From Dialister pneumosintes (GTDB lineage Bacteria > Bacillota > Negativicutes > Veillonellales > Dialisteraceae): a stretch of 64,000 nucleotides of DNA. Below, piece after piece: positions 25,625-34,927 of this stretch; positions within the stretch are counted from its first letter, which is position 1; each line of letters opens with the position of its first letter. The position numbers and the translations under genes were made by a program. The stretch spans positions 124,001-188,000 of the forward strand of contig NZ_CP017037.1 in NCBI RefSeq assembly GCF_001717505.1, in the 5' to 3' direction. The notes beneath the pieces were generated by a model. That model saw only the letters and a program-made list of their open reading frames with translations. It made no database searches and was not told where the DNA came from.

Positions 25625-26233
25625 ATGTCGGAATTGAAAAAGGACGAAATAAACGGAGAACAGAATGTTGCTCCCGTGGCAGCAGAGACATCAAGTGAAG
25701 AAGTGAAAAAAGATATTCGTTGGTATGTTATCCATACGTATTCAGGGTATGAAAATAAGGTATTGGATACGCTGACACGTAAAGTTCATTCTATGGGAAT
25801 GGAGGATACGATTAAACAGATTTTACTTCCGATGCATGATGAGGAAGAAGTAAAAGATGGTGAGAAGAAAGTAACTTCTCGCAAAATCTTCCCTGGATAT
25901 TTACTCATCCAGATGGAAGTGAATGATCATAGTTGGTATGTAGTTAGAAATACTCCAGGGGTTACCGGCTTTGTGGGAACTACTACAAAACCGATTCCGC
26001 TTACCGATGAAGAAGCACAAAGAATTTTAAACGCTAATCAGAAAAAAATATCAGTACATACAGATGTCAAGGTTGGAGATAAAATTCGAATTACGCAAGG
26101 TGCTTTTTCTGATCATGTAGCGACTGTTATTGAAGTTGCGGCAGATAAGAAGAGTATTCGTGCAGATATTAGTGCTTTTGGTAATACCAGTAGGATTGAA
26201 TTGGAAGCCGGTTTTTTTGAACGGTTATCCTAA
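25625..26233 (+). CDS. nusG: Transcription termination/antitermination factor NusG
   Basis: 202 residues. An acidic N-terminal tail of about 30 residues precedes the NGN domain (WYVIHTYSGYENKV, FPGYLLIQME, VRNTPGVTGFVG), followed by a KOW domain (VGDKIRITQGAFSDHVATV). It binds RNA polymerase and links it to Rho or the ribosome. The rplK leader begins directly after the stop. Confidence 0.96.
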   Translation: MSELKKDEINGEQNVAPVAAETSSEEVKKDIRWYVIHTYSGYENKVLDTLTRKVHSMGMEDTIKQILLPMHDEEEVKDGEKKVTSRKIFPGYLLIQMEVNDHSWYVVRNTPGVTGFVGTTTKPIPLTDEEAQRILNANQKKISVHTDVKVGDKIRITQGAFSDHVATVIEVAADKKSIRADISAFGNTSRIELEAGFFERLS

Positions 26234-26352
26234 ATGATAAAGTAAAATAATAACGCGGACATATCTTGTACTTGGTATGTCCGCGAAGTGGGAGGACTTG
26301 TTACAGTCCGTAATTACCACATTCCCTATAAGGAGAAGGAGGTGTAACAATT
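26234..26352 (+). promoter_or_regulatory. rplK leader with two hairpins (candidate L1 site)
   Basis: The leader holds a 10-bp hairpin CGCGGACATA/TATGTCCGCG at 26254-26285. Next comes a second element at 26288-26320, in which GTGG pairs with CCAC around an inner GGACT/AGTCC stem with unequal internal loops. L1, encoded two genes downstream, represses the L11 operon in E. coli by binding such a leader structure; the assignment here is by position and shape only. Confidence 0.5.
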
Positions 26353-26778
26353 ATGGCAAAAAAAGTTTCTAAGGTAGTAAAATTGCAGGTAGCTGCAGGT
26401 AAAGCCACTCCTGCACCGCCAGTAGGTCCGGCTTTGGGGCAGGCAGGCGTTAATATTATGGCATTCGTTAAGGATTTCAATGATCGCACTGCTAAGCAGG
26501 CGGGGTTGATTATTCCTGTAGAAATTACCGTTTTTGAAGATAGAACTTTTACCTTTATCTGTAAAACTCCACCGGCAGCAGTGTTGTTGAAGAAAGCAGC
26601 AGGTATTGAAAAAGCTTCTGGTGAACCTAACAAGAACAAAGTGGGTAAGGTTACTAAGGCACAGGTTAAGGAAATCGCGGAAACAAAAATGCCTGATTTA
26701 AATGCAAATACCGTTGAAGCGGCAATGCGTTTAGTAGAAGGCACAGCCCATAGTATGGGTATTGAAGTTGTAGACTAA
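26353..26778 (+). CDS. rplK: 50S ribosomal protein L11
   Basis: 141 residues with the N-terminal domain [22 protein letters not shown] (first 20 of it diagnostic) and the RNA-binding C-terminal domain. L11 shapes the GTPase-associated centre with L10 and L7/L12. The ribosome binding site GGAGGTG is strong. Forms rplK-rplA. Confidence 0.97.
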   Translation: MAKKVSKVVKLQVAAGKATPAPPVGPALGQAGVNIMAFVKDFNDRTAKQAGLIIPVEITVFEDRTFTFICKTPPAAVLLKKAAGIEKASGEPNKNKVGKVTKAQVKEIAETKMPDLNANTVEAAMRLVEGTAHSMGIEVVD

Positions 26779-26829
26779 GACTGGTTCATTCGTGGCAGGG
26801 GAAACCCGTTGACCACAAAGGAGGAAACA

Positions 26830-27537
26830 ATGGCAAAACTGACAAAGAAACAAAAAGCAGCAGCAGCCATCGTTGACAGTCATAAGTTCTATGACATTGA
26901 CGAAGCTGTGAGCTTGGTAAAGAAGGCGGCAACCGCCAAGTTCGATGAATCTATTGAACTTTCTTTCCATTTGAATATTAACCCGAAATTTGCTGAACAG
27001 CAGATTCGTGGTGCAACTGTACTTCCATTCGGTTCCGGTAAGAATAAGAAGGTTCTTGTTTTTGCTAAGGATCAGCAGGAAGAGGCAGCAAAGGCTGCAG
27101 GTGCCGATTATGTAGGCGGCAAAGAATATGCAGACAAAATTTTACAGGGATGGTGCGACTTTGATGTAGTCGTAGCTACTCCGGATATGATGGCTGTAGT
27201 AGGTCGTCTTGGTCGTGTACTTGGACCAAAGGGTTTGATGCCAAATCCTAAGGTTGGAACCGTTACCATGGATGTAACTAAGGCTATTAATGAAATTAAA
27301 GCAGGTAAGGTTGAATATCGTACTGATAAAGCAGGTAATGTACAGGTTCTTATTGGTAAAGCATCTTTTGATGATGAAAAATTAAAAGGAAACCTTCGTG
27401 CTATTTTCGATCAAATCATGAAAGCTCGTCCGGCAACAGTTAAGGGTATTTATATGAAGAGTGCTACTCTTTGTTCTACCATGGGACCGGGTGTTCATCT
27501 TGATTTGAATCAAATTGCAGCTCCAAAGGCTGAATAA
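26830..27537 (+). CDS. rplA: 50S ribosomal protein L1
   Basis: 235 residues from the ATG after AAAGGAGG; an upstream in-frame TTG at 26809 lies before the ribosome binding site and is rejected. The motif [20 protein letters not shown] (about 124-143) is typical. L1 forms the ribosome stalk that moves the E-site tRNA and often represses its own operon. Confidence 0.97.
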   Translation: MAKLTKKQKAAAAIVDSHKFYDIDEAVSLVKKAATAKFDESIELSFHLNINPKFAEQQIRGATVLPFGSGKNKKVLVFAKDQQEEAAKAAGADYVGGKEYADKILQGWCDFDVVVATPDMMAVVGRLGRVLGPKGLMPNPKVGTVTMDVTKAINEIKAGKVEYRTDKAGNVQVLIGKASFDDEKLKGNLRAIFDQIMKARPATVKGIYMKSATLCSTMGPGVHLDLNQIAAPKAE

Positions 27538-27540
27538 TTT

Positions 27541-27701
27541 GTTTATTTACGCTTAGCTTAAGACCGGCGGTATATATTATAATGGGCATTGGCCCGCCTC
27601 CCGAGGCTGAGTACTGTAACAGTACTACAACCTCGCAGTTTTGCGGGGTTGTTTTAGCTAACGTGATAAATATAAAACTTTTTAAGCAGAGGAGGTGTAC
27701 T
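27541..27701 (+). promoter_or_regulatory. Ribosomal protein L10 leader with attenuator
   Basis: A structured leader before rplJ. Elements: hairpin GTACT/AGTAC at 27611-27625; a terminator-like hairpin CAACCTCGCA/TGCGGGGTTG at 27628-27651, followed by T4; and an upstream CGAGG at 27602-27606 that can pair with CCTCG at 27631-27635 inside the terminator arm. The two pairings exclude each other, as expected for an antiterminator/terminator switch sensed by L10(L12)4. Confidence 0.72.
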
Positions 27702-28244
27702 ATGAGTGATTATAAGTTGAAAATTCGTCCTGAAAAAGTGGCAATAGTTGAAGAAATGAAAGAAAGACTTTCCTCTAAAGGGGTAGCTCTTCTTAGCTTC
27801 AATAAGCTCACTGTTAAGGATGCTACTCAGCTTCGTCGTGTATTTAGGGAACATGGTGTTGAATATAAAGTTATTAAGAACACTTTAACTCGTATTGCCG
27901 CGAATGAACTTGGGTATGAAGGTCTTGATGAACTGTTGACCGGTGCAAATGGTCTTGCTATCAGCAAGGACGATCCGGTTGCTCCTGCAGCAGCATTAAA
28001 GGCATTCTTAAAGGATAAGAAGACGCAGTCTCTTCAGGTTAAAGCAGGTGTACTTGACGGAAAAGTCATTGGACCGGCTGAAATGCAGGCTTTAGCGGAT
28101 CTTCCATCCAGAGAACAACTCTTGGCTATGGTTGTTTCTGCAATGCAGGCTCCTATTACCAGCCTGGCTCGTGCCCTTAACGGCAATATTCAAAATCTTG
28201 CATATGCTCTTGAAGCAGTGCGTAAACAAAAAGAATCTGCGTAA
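27702..28244 (+). CDS. rplJ: 50S ribosomal protein L10
   Basis: 180 residues from the ATG after GGAGGTG; upstream in-frame codons from 27582 fall within the leader. It has the conserved N-terminal RNA-binding domain (SFNKLTVKDATQLRR, VIKNTLTRIAA) and the C-terminal helix that holds L7/L12 dimers. It is the likely ligand of its own leader. Confidence 0.96.
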   Translation: MSDYKLKIRPEKVAIVEEMKERLSSKGVALLSFNKLTVKDATQLRRVFREHGVEYKVIKNTLTRIAANELGYEGLDELLTGANGLAISKDDPVAPAAALKAFLKDKKTQSLQVKAGVLDGKVIGPAEMQALADLPSREQLLAMVVSAMQAPITSLARALNGNIQNLAYALEAVRKQKESA

Positions 28245-28280
28245 TGTAAACGCAACTTATTTATTTGGAGGAATATAAAA

Positions 28281-28652
28281 ATGACACATCAGGAAATTCT
28301 TGAAGCCATTAGCAGCATGTCCGTGCTCGAATTGAGCGAACTCGTAAAAGCAATTGAAGAAAAATTTGGAGTATCCGCAGCAGCTCCTGTAGCAGTAGCA
28401 GCTGCAGGTGCACCGGCAGCAGCTGCTGGCGCTGAAGAAAAGTCTGAATTTGACGTAATTCTTAAGGATGCAGGTGCATCTAAGATTAAGGTTATTAAGG
28501 TAGTTCGTGAAGCTACAGGACTTGGATTGAAAGAAGCTAAGGCTCTCGTTGATGGTGCGCCAAAAGAAGTTAAGACTGGCGTAGCTAAGGCTGAAGCTGA
28601 AGAAATGAAGAAGAAGTTTGAAGAAGTTGGAGCTACTGTTGAATTGAAGTAA
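28281..28652 (+). CDS. rplL: 50S ribosomal protein L7/L12
   Basis: 123 residues: an N-terminal dimerisation domain ([20 protein letters not shown]), an Ala-rich hinge (about 35-52), and the C-terminal factor-binding domain ([20 protein letters not shown]). It recruits EF-Tu and EF-G. A strong terminator follows; rpoB, the usual next gene, is absent. Confidence 0.97.
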   Translation: MTHQEILEAISSMSVLELSELVKAIEEKFGVSAAAPVAVAAAGAPAAAAGAEEKSEFDVILKDAGASKIKVIKVVREATGLGLKEAKALVDGAPKEVKTGVAKAEAEEMKKKFEEVGATVELK

Positions 28653-28667
28653 GTTCAATAGCTTTGC

Positions 28668-28699
28668 AAAAAAGACAGGATTTTATCCTGTCTTTTTTT
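28668..28699 (+). terminator. Terminator after rplL
   Basis: A 13-bp stem AAAAAAGACAGGA/TCCTGTCTTTTTT with a TTTTA loop; ends the rplJL transcript. Confidence 0.88.
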
Positions 28700-28772
28700 A
28701 TATAAAAAAAGAAACTTATTAAAATAATCATCTTTTGTGTAAAGAAATACAAGAAATAATCAGTAAAATTTC

Positions 28773-28801
28773 TTGCTAATCCTTACAAAACGTGATAAAC
28801 T
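28773..28801 (+). promoter_or_regulatory. Promoter of rpsT
   Basis: TTGCTA, 17-bp spacer ending in TGA, TAAACT; about 30-nt leader. Confidence 0.55.
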
Positions 28802-28838
28802 TACATAGTATGAATTAAATCGACGGGAGGTGAAAACA

Positions 28839-29105
28839 TTGCCACAGATTAAAGCAAATATTAAGACTGTTAAGACTGATGCAGTAAAGAGAGCGGCTAA
28901 TGCTGCTGTTAAATCTAAGATTCACACTGCTATTAAAAAGGCCGTTGCAGCTGCTGCTACTGAAAATCAAGAAGCTGCATTCCGCAATGCTGTCAGCGCT
29001 ATTGATTCCGCTGCTGCAAAGGGTGTTCTTCATAAGAATACTGCAGCTCGTAAGAAATCCCGTTTGAGTGCACGTGTACAGGCTGCTGCTAAAGTAAGTG
29101 AATAA
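28839..29105 (+). CDS. rpsT: 30S ribosomal protein S20
   Basis: 88 residues of Lys/Ala-rich helical protein (PQIKANIKTVKTD, ARKKSRLSARVQAA), which binds 16S rRNA. I place the start at the TTG at 28839, 8 bases after GGGAGG; a GTG at 28830 overlaps that ribosome binding site. A TTG start is also used by E. coli rpsT, where it contributes to autoregulation. Confidence 0.93.
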   Translation: MPQIKANIKTVKTDAVKRAANAAVKSKIHTAIKKAVAAAATENQEAAFRNAVSAIDSAAAKGVLHKNTAARKKSRLSARVQAAAKVSE

Positions 29106-29118
29106 AGTGTAAAAAATA

Positions 29119-29149
29119 AAAGCAAAGATCAAAAGATCTTTGCTTTTTT
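29119..29149 (+). terminator. Terminator after rpsT
   Basis: A 12-bp stem AAAGCAAAGATC/GATCTTTGCTTT with an AAAA loop and a T run. Confidence 0.88.
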
Positions 29150-29167
29150 AGTTATTAAATTTTAATT

Positions 29168-29196
29168 TTTACAAGAGAAAGGATATTTTGTAAAAT
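29168..29196 (+). promoter_or_regulatory. Promoter of acpS-nnr
   Basis: TTTACA, 17-bp spacer, TAAAAT; leader about 27 nt. Confidence 0.6.
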
Positions 29197-29229
29197 GGAG
29201 AATATAGATATAGAAGAAAGGAGCATTAC

Positions 29230-29616
29230 ATGCTGATTGGGATTGATTTGGCGAAAGCAGAGAGATGGGAATCTCTTATGAAAAAGTATCCGAAGCGCAT
29301 TGAAAAAATATTTACAAAAGAAGAGTTAAAACATTGTCGAAATAAAGGATCTAAAATGGCAGAGTCTTTAGCTGCACTTTGGGCAGTAAGAGAGGCGGCA
29401 GGAAAAGCATTGGGGATTGGCTTTATAAGTTCCGGATGGCGAGATGCTTATGTAAGTTGGACAGATTTCGGTGCACCGTTACTTCATCTACAGGGAAATT
29501 TTAAAAATAGAGCAATTGCATTGGGGGTACAAGATATGGCAGTTTCTATTACACATGAAGATAGTATGGCTGCAGCTGTAGTGATTATGACAGGAGCTAC
29601 ACATGAAATTGCTTAA
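29230..29616 (+). CDS. acpS: Holo-[acyl-carrier-protein] synthase
   Basis: 128 residues. It transfers phosphopantetheine from CoA to apo-ACP for fatty-acid synthesis. The two conserved blocks are visible: IGIDLAKAERW (Asp at about 6, metal ligand) and SLAALWAVREAAGKALG (Glu at about 58). The next gene overlaps its end by 14 bp, a common pairing. Confidence 0.93.
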   Translation: MLIGIDLAKAERWESLMKKYPKRIEKIFTKEELKHCRNKGSKMAESLAALWAVREAAGKALGIGFISSGWRDAYVSWTDFGAPLLHLQGNFKNRAIALGVQDMAVSITHEDSMAAAVVIMTGATHEIA

Positions 29617-31132
29617 CAAAATAGAATCACAGAAACTGGATTCTTTAGCAATAAATGAATATGGATTATCGGAATCTACACTTATGGAGAGTGCAGGCGC
29701 GTCTGTGATTTCTCTAACGTCTAATTATATACAATGGGATGCTGCTAAAGTTGTTGTTTTATGCGGGACAGGTAATAATGGTGGTGATGGCTTTGTGGCT
29801 GCCAGATATGCAACTTTAATGGGGGCGGATGTAGTTATATTTATTGTGGGGAATATTTCGCATTTAACTAAGATTTCGCAAGCTTATAAAGCGATTGTAG
29901 AAAAAATGAAAATTCCTATTAAAGCAATTCAAAAAGCCGAAGAAGCATATCGCTTTTTAGAGGATGCCGACATTATAGTAGATGCTCTTATTGGGACGGG
30001 GTTAACTTCCGCAATAAAAGGGGAAAAAGCAAAACTTATAAATAGAGTTAATGTCAGTAGTGCAATTAGAGTTTCTATTGATATACCCAGTGGGCTTGTT
30101 TGTGATAGTGGAGAGTGTAATGGGCTTGCGATAAAAGCGGACTATACGATTGCTATGGGAAGTATAAAAAGGGCACATGTGTTATATCCGGGGTGTGAAT
30201 ATTGTGGAACTATTTTAGTTAGTAGAATTGGTATTCCTAGCAAGGCAGATGAATTTTGTAAAACTGAATGGGTAGAAAAAAAGGACATAGAAGAAATGCT
30301 TCCCCATCGAATGAAAATAGGGCATAAAGGAAATTATGGTACTATTGGGATTATTGCAGGTTCTGAAGGTTTGGAGGGGGCAGGTCTTTTAACGGCTTGT
30401 GGAGCTTTATATGCAGGGAGTGGTAAAGTACATTTGTTAGTGCCCGGAGAAATTGCATTGTCAATAACTGGAAAAGTTCCTGAAATAATGGTTTCCTCGA
30501 TAGGAGAAAAAAATTGTTTTTTTGTTTCAGATGTGGAACCGGTTCTACAGAAGCTTAAAAGTTATAATGTAGTGGCATTAGGAACAGGAATCGGAAGACA
30601 TTTACAAACCCAATTGTTTGTAAAAGAGTTATTATTAAAAATAAATGGAACTGTTATTTTAGATGCAGATGCATTATATGCGATTGCATCTTTTCATATA
30701 TCTTTAAAAGAGTTACCGGGACAATTTATTTTGACTCCGCATGTAGGAGAATTTGCCCGTTTAATAAATAAAGAGGTGGTAGAAGTAGAACAAAATCGTA
30801 TAGAATGGGCAAGACTTTATGCACAAGAAAATCAAGTCGTATTAGTGTTAAAAGGTTATCCTACGGTTACAGCAACACCTTTAGGGGAAGTTTTTGTTAA
30901 TAGTACCGGAAATCCCGGTATGGCAACTGGTGGAATGGGAGACGTACTTACCGGAGTTATTAGTTCTTTATATGGACAAGACATGGAACTTGATAAAGCG
31001 GCTGTTGCCGGTGTGTATATGCATAGTTTAGCAGCTGATTTATTAGCAGAAGAAAAAGGGGTTGGATTTACTGCATCAGAAGTAGCAGAAAAAATACCTC
31101 AATCACGTATGCTTATTTCGGAAAATAAGTAA
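29603..31132 (+). CDS. nnr: Bifunctional NAD(P)HX epimerase/dehydratase
   Basis: A 509-residue two-domain repair enzyme. The N-terminal YjeF domain (about 1-215) is the NAD(P)HX epimerase, with CGTGNNGGDGFVAARY. The C-terminal ribokinase-like domain (about 230-505) is the ATP/ADP-dependent dehydratase, with LTPHVGEFARL and NPGMATGGMGDVLTGVI. Together they restore hydrated NAD(P)H. The overlap with acpS suggests co-translation. Confidence 0.95.
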   Translation: MKLLNKIESQKLDSLAINEYGLSESTLMESAGASVISLTSNYIQWDAAKVVVLCGTGNNGGDGFVAARYATLMGADVVIFIVGNISHLTKISQAYKAIVEKMKIPIKAIQKAEEAYRFLEDADIIVDALIGTGLTSAIKGEKAKLINRVNVSSAIRVSIDIPSGLVCDSGECNGLAIKADYTIAMGSIKRAHVLYPGCEYCGTILVSRIGIPSKADEFCKTEWVEKKDIEEMLPHRMKIGHKGNYGTIGIIAGSEGLEGAGLLTACGALYAGSGKVHLLVPGEIALSITGKVPEIMVSSIGEKNCFFVSDVEPVLQKLKSYNVVALGTGIGRHLQTQLFVKELLLKINGTVILDADALYAIASFHISLKELPGQFILTPHVGEFARLINKEVVEVEQNRIEWARLYAQENQVVLVLKGYPTVTATPLGEVFVNSTGNPGMATGGMGDVLTGVISSLYGQDMELDKAAVAGVYMHSLAADLLAEEKGVGFTASEVAEKIPQSRMLISENK

Positions 31133-31160
31133 TGGATGTATTCATTACAACAAACCTATA

Positions 31161-31194
31161 ACAAAAGAACCATAAATGTTTATGGTTCTTTTGT
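31161..31194. terminator. Bidirectional terminator (nnr / unknown lipid-facing gene)
   Basis: A 14-bp perfect stem ACAAAAGAACCATA/TATGGTTCTTTTGT with a 6-nt loop, between converging genes. Confidence 0.9.
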
Positions 31195-31202
31195 ATTGAG
31201 TA

Positions 31203-31700
31203 TTATATTTTGGTTCCTAAAGTAGTATCAATCTTGTTAGCAGGTTTTTTGGAGGTAGTAATAATTTCATTGCGGATTTGTTCCATTTCTGTCAAATCTG
31301 CATCTGTTAATTTTTTCAATGTTACGATTGAACTGTCTGCATTTGTAAGAGAAGTTTCAATTGTATGATTGATTCTATTAAAGGAAAATATTATAGGATT
31401 TCCACCCGTAGAAGGTGTAATTAACAATCTTCCCCCATCACGTGTTGCAGTACCGCTTAATTCTCCTCGTACCTCTTGCATTCCCCTTTGTACCTTTTGT
31501 TCAACAATAATGATATCATCTTCAGCGGTAAAGGTGAATGTTTCAAGAATCTTTATATTATCTCCTGACCAATTGAGTCCGGCATCTTGGACACCCCACC
31601 AAGTACCTTCCCATGAACTGGTAAAAAATGTAGTAGCAGCAAAATAACCGCATCCGATAGCGACAGCAAGAGTCGTAATTAATAACACAATCTTTTTCAT
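31203..31700 (-). CDS. Membrane-anchored or secreted protein of unknown function
   Basis: 165 residues. The N-terminal helix (residues 1-27, MKKIVLLITTLAVAIGCGYF) is a signal peptide or membrane anchor; the Cys at 17 is not in a good lipobox. The rest is extracytoplasmic with beta-strand character: SWEGTWWGVQDAGLNWSGD is followed by alternating strands, then a helical Lys-rich tail. The WEGTWWG start recalls small lipocalin-like or META-like barrels, but I cannot assign it. Transcribed towards nnr, away from gyrA. Confidence 0.7.
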   Translation of the reverse strand: MKKIVLLITTLAVAIGCGYFAATTFFTSSWEGTWWGVQDAGLNWSGDNIKILETFTFTAEDDIIIVEQKVQRGMQEVRGELSGTATRDGGRLLITPSTGGNPIIFSFNRINHTIETSLTNADSSIVTLKKLTDADLTEMEQIRNEIITTSKKPANKIDTTLGTKI

Positions 31701-31972
31701 AGAAAATCCTTATATAATGTACAGTTAACAATATATTTTATTTAGAATACATTATATTATAACCCACTTTATTAAGTATCGCAAAAGAACTTTTTATGGT
31801 ATAAGATTTTAAACAATACATAGATATTTGTTTAAAAAATCATTAAAACTCTTAAAAACATATCTAAAAGGCTTTTAAACGCATTTTATGATATAATATA
31901 AATAATTTGTTTTTTAAAAGTAGGGATGAAAACATAAATAAATTTTAAATATTTTTATATAAAGGAGAAGTT
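31701..31972. other. Divergent intergenic region upstream of gyrA
   Basis: 272 bp, very AT-rich. An extended -10 element (TG-A-TATAAT, 31899-31907) faces gyrA. No clear promoter for the minus-strand gene, no hairpin and no small gene seen. Confidence 0.45.
31899..31907 (+). promoter_or_regulatory. Extended -10 element of gyrA promoter
   Basis: TG-A-TATAAT, 66 bp before the gyrA ATG; the -35 position is not consensus. Confidence 0.5.
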
Positions 31973-34414
31973 ATGGATTGGCAAGAAGGTAAAATTATTT
32001 CTGCACCGTTAGAAGAGCAAATGAAGACATCGTATATTGATTATGCAATGTCTGTCATTGTAACACGTGCACTTCCTGATGTACGTGATGGACTTAAACC
32101 GGTTCATCGTCGTATTTTATATGCTATGCAAGAAGCGGGGATGTTACCTGGAAAACCGTATAAAAAGTCTGCACGTATAGTTGGGGACGTATTGGGGAAG
32201 TATCATCCACATGGGGATACGGCTGTTTATGAGTCTGCTGTACGAATGGCACAAGATTTTTCTACACGTTATGAACTGGTAGATGGACATGGTAATTTTG
32301 GTTCTATAGATGGAGACTCACCTGCTGCTATGCGTTATACAGAAATGCGTATGACTAAAATTGCAGTAGAAATGCTTCGTGATTTAGATAAAGACACAGT
32401 TAACTTTATGCCAAATTATGATGGATCACTACAAGAACCACTTGTGCTTCCTTCCAGAATACCAAATTTGTTAGTTAATGGATCATATGGCATTGCAGTA
32501 GGTATGGCGACTAATATTCCTCCTCATAATTTAGGAGAAGTTATAGATGGATTATGTATGATGATTGATGATCCGAATATCACCATTGATCAATTAATGA
32601 CTACGATTAAAGGGCCGGATTTTCCAACAGGAGGATTGATTCAAGGTCGTAAAGGTATTGAAAAAGCTTATCATACCGGTAGAGGTGGGATTACTCTTAG
32701 AGCGAAGACATTTATTGAAGAAATGTCACATGGAAAAAATCGTATTGTTGTTACGGAAATTCCTTATCAAGTTAATAAAGCTCGAGTTATTGAAAACATT
32801 GCAGATTTATCCAGACAAAAAGTTTTGGATGGAATTACGGCTCTACGTGATGAATCTGATAGAAAAGGGATGCGTATTGTTATTGAACTTCGTTCAGATG
32901 TCAATCCTCAAATTATGCTTAATAACCTTTTTAAGCATACCCAACTGCAAACAACTTTTGGTACCATTATGTTGGCATTAGTTGATGGACACCCTCGTGT
33001 ACTGAATTTAAAACAAATGTTGTACTACTACTTAAAGCATCAAGAAGAAGTAGTAACTCGTAGAAGTCGATTTGAACTTGATAAAGCACAAGCTAAAGCA
33101 CATATTTTAGAGGGACTTCTCATTGCCTTAGATCATATTGATGCAGTAATTAAGACTATTAGAGAGTCTAGAACCGATGATATTGCAAAAGAAGCTTTAA
33201 TTAAGAGCTTTGGACTTACAGAAAAACAATCTATTGCAATTTTGGATATGCGCTTACGTCGCTTAACCGGATTGGAGCGAGAAAAAATTGAAGCGGATTA
33301 TAAAGAATTGCAAGACAGAATTAACTATTTAATCGATTTATTATCTAGTCACGAAAAAATTATGGGAGTAATAAAGGCAGAGTTGTTAGCTGAAAAAGAA
33401 CGCTTTAATGATGCACGTCGTAGTGAAATCGTAAGGGCAGTTGAAGATTTTGATGTAACAGATCTTATTCCAGATGAACCTATGGTTATTATTATGACTA
33501 AACAAAACTACATTAAGCGTATGTCTGTGGATACTTGGCGTGCACAAGCACGTGGAGGTAAAGGGGTTATCGGCATTAGAACTAAAGAAGGAGATTATGT
33601 TTGGAAAGTATTAAATACTTCTACACATCATCGAATTCTATTCTTTACTAACACCGGTCGTGTATACATGCGTAGTGCTTTTGATATTCCGGAGTCAAAT
33701 AATAGAAACTCTAAAGGTAGTGCATTAATTAACTTTATTCCTTCACTTACACCGGGAGAAAAAGTCACAGAACTCTTTGATGTAGACAATGCAGATCTTG
33801 ATACTGCTAAATATCTTTTCATGGTAACGAAGAAGGGGTTTGTTAAGAAAACAGAAACTGTCGAATATAAAAATATTAGACAGAATGGATTGATAGCAGT
33901 TAAATTACGTGAAGGGGACTCTTTGGTAACCGTACATCATGTAGCTGGTGGGGAAAAAGTGTTCTTAGCAACTAAAGATGGAATGGGAATTTGCTTCCCT
34001 GAATCTGATGTAAGAGCTATGGGACGTGCAACCGGTGGTGTACGTGGTATTGATTTAAAGATAAATGACGAGGTTATTGGAGCGGTTATTGCAGAAGAAG
34101 GTAAAGATATTATTACTATCTCCTCGGATGGGCAAGCAAAACGTAATCCAATTTCTTCTTATAGAGCGCAGAGCCGTAATGGTAAAGGTACTCGTAACTT
34201 TAAACGTGGATATGAAGTGGTTGCTGTAGTTACCGCTGCAGATGATGATGAATTAGTTGGAGTATCAGAAAAAGGCGTTACTATTAAAGTACGTGTAGCA
34301 GATATTACAGCGAAAAAATCAAGAGGTTCACAAGGGGTAAGTATTCAGAATTTAGAAGAAGGGGATCGTGTAGCTTCGATTGATAATATTCCTAAAGATG
34401 AAGAGGAAGAATAA
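31973..34414 (+). CDS. gyrA: DNA gyrase subunit A
   Basis: 813 residues, typical length. The catalytic tyrosine is at 122 ([10 protein letters not shown]), so numbering matches E. coli. The quinolone-determining stretch reads [17 protein letters not shown], with Thr at 83 and Glu at 87. The C-terminal beta-pinwheel (from about 500) carries the GyrA box as QARGGKG, which separates it from ParC. An acidic tail ends the protein. GyrA cuts and rejoins DNA to add negative supercoils with GyrB, which is not in the window. Confidence 0.97.
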   Translation: MDWQEGKIISAPLEEQMKTSYIDYAMSVIVTRALPDVRDGLKPVHRRILYAMQEAGMLPGKPYKKSARIVGDVLGKYHPHGDTAVYESAVRMAQDFSTRYELVDGHGNFGSIDGDSPAAMRYTEMRMTKIAVEMLRDLDKDTVNFMPNYDGSLQEPLVLPSRIPNLLVNGSYGIAVGMATNIPPHNLGEVIDGLCMMIDDPNITIDQLMTTIKGPDFPTGGLIQGRKGIEKAYHTGRGGITLRAKTFIEEMSHGKNRIVVTEIPYQVNKARVIENIADLSRQKVLDGITALRDESDRKGMRIVIELRSDVNPQIMLNNLFKHTQLQTTFGTIMLALVDGHPRVLNLKQMLYYYLKHQEEVVTRRSRFELDKAQAKAHILEGLLIALDHIDAVIKTIRESRTDDIAKEALIKSFGLTEKQSIAILDMRLRRLTGLEREKIEADYKELQDRINYLIDLLSSHEKIMGVIKAELLAEKERFNDARRSEIVRAVEDFDVTDLIPDEPMVIIMTKQNYIKRMSVDTWRAQARGGKGVIGIRTKEGDYVWKVLNTSTHHRILFFTNTGRVYMRSAFDIPESNNRNSKGSALINFIPSLTPGEKVTELFDVDNADLDTAKYLFMVTKKGFVKKTETVEYKNIRQNGLIAVKLREGDSLVTVHHVAGGEKVFLATKDGMGICFPESDVRAMGRATGGVRGIDLKINDEVIGAVIAEEGKDIITISSDGQAKRNPISSYRAQSRNGKGTRNFKRGYEVVAVVTAADDDELVGVSEKGVTIKVRVADITAKKSRGSQGVSIQNLEEGDRVASIDNIPKDEEEE

Positions 34415-34415
34415 T

Positions 34416-34447
34416 AAAAAGAGCACTCTTATAAGAGTGCTCTTTTT
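34416..34447 (+). terminator. Terminator after gyrA
   Basis: A 16-bp perfect palindrome AAAAAGAGCACTCTTA and complement; can also act on the minus-strand gene. Confidence 0.9.
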
Positions 34448-34470
34448 GCATGTAGTAAATTAATTATTTA

Positions 34471-34776
34471 CTATTCCCAATCAAACCAGGTTAATGCTTT
34501 TTCTAATTCATAAAAGGATTTTCCATCCCAAAGAATATCCTCAGTTAAATGATTTATACAATCTTCTTTATCATTAGACTCATAACTATAGACCAACTCC
34601 ATAAAGTCTGAAAAAGGTTCTTCTGTGTAATGGTATTTTTCGATTCCGATACTATATATCTCTCTTGCTTGATTATAGCGGAGTTTAGAAAATCGATAAA
34701 CATAACTTTTATACCTAACACAAGCATCTGCATCATACAAATAATAAATAAAATCATCTGCATTTCCATTTTTCAT
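34471..34776 (-). CDS. Small acidic protein of unknown function
   Basis: 101 residues from the ATG at 34776, which has GAGGAGG 10 bases upstream; the in-frame codons up to 34839 are rejected since they lie in the promoter. The protein is cytoplasmic, rich in Asp/Glu and Tyr/Trp/Phe (DDFIYYLYDADACVRYKS; ALTWFDWE at the end), with no recognised motif. Its near-consensus promoter (34804-34832) suggests substantial expression. It is transcribed towards gyrA. Confidence 0.65.
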   Translation of the reverse strand: MKNGNADDFIYYLYDADACVRYKSYVYRFSKLRYNQAREIYSIGIEKYHYTEEPFSDFMELVYSYESNDKEDCINHLTEDILWDGKSFYELEKALTWFDWE

Positions 34777-34803
34777 AAATAAAAATCCTCCTCGTATAGT
34801 TTG

Positions 34804-34832
34804 ATTATATAAAGTAAGGAAATAAGAGTCAA
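34804..34832 (-). promoter_or_regulatory. Strong promoter of small acidic protein gene
   Basis: On the minus strand TTGACT, 17-bp spacer, TATAAT; start predicted near 34797, about 20 nt before the ATG. Confidence 0.7.
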
Positions 34833-34846
34833 AAGACAAAAATAAG

Positions 34847-34855
34847 TGATATAAT
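34847..34855 (+). promoter_or_regulatory. Extended -10 element of potE promoter
   Basis: TG-A-TATAAT; it lies back-to-back with the minus-strand promoter, 15 bp from its -35. Confidence 0.5.
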
Positions 34856-34927
34856 TAGCATGTGTAAAACGAAATCAACTCTTCTAATGAAACTTTTAGA
34901 GGCTAAAATTTATTCAAGGTGATAATT

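Noticed and set aside
28257-28658. 133-codon frame antisense to rplL and similar antisense frames over other ribosomal genes
   Set aside because: Low-complexity Cys/Ser/Phe shadows of biased coding strands with no start context.
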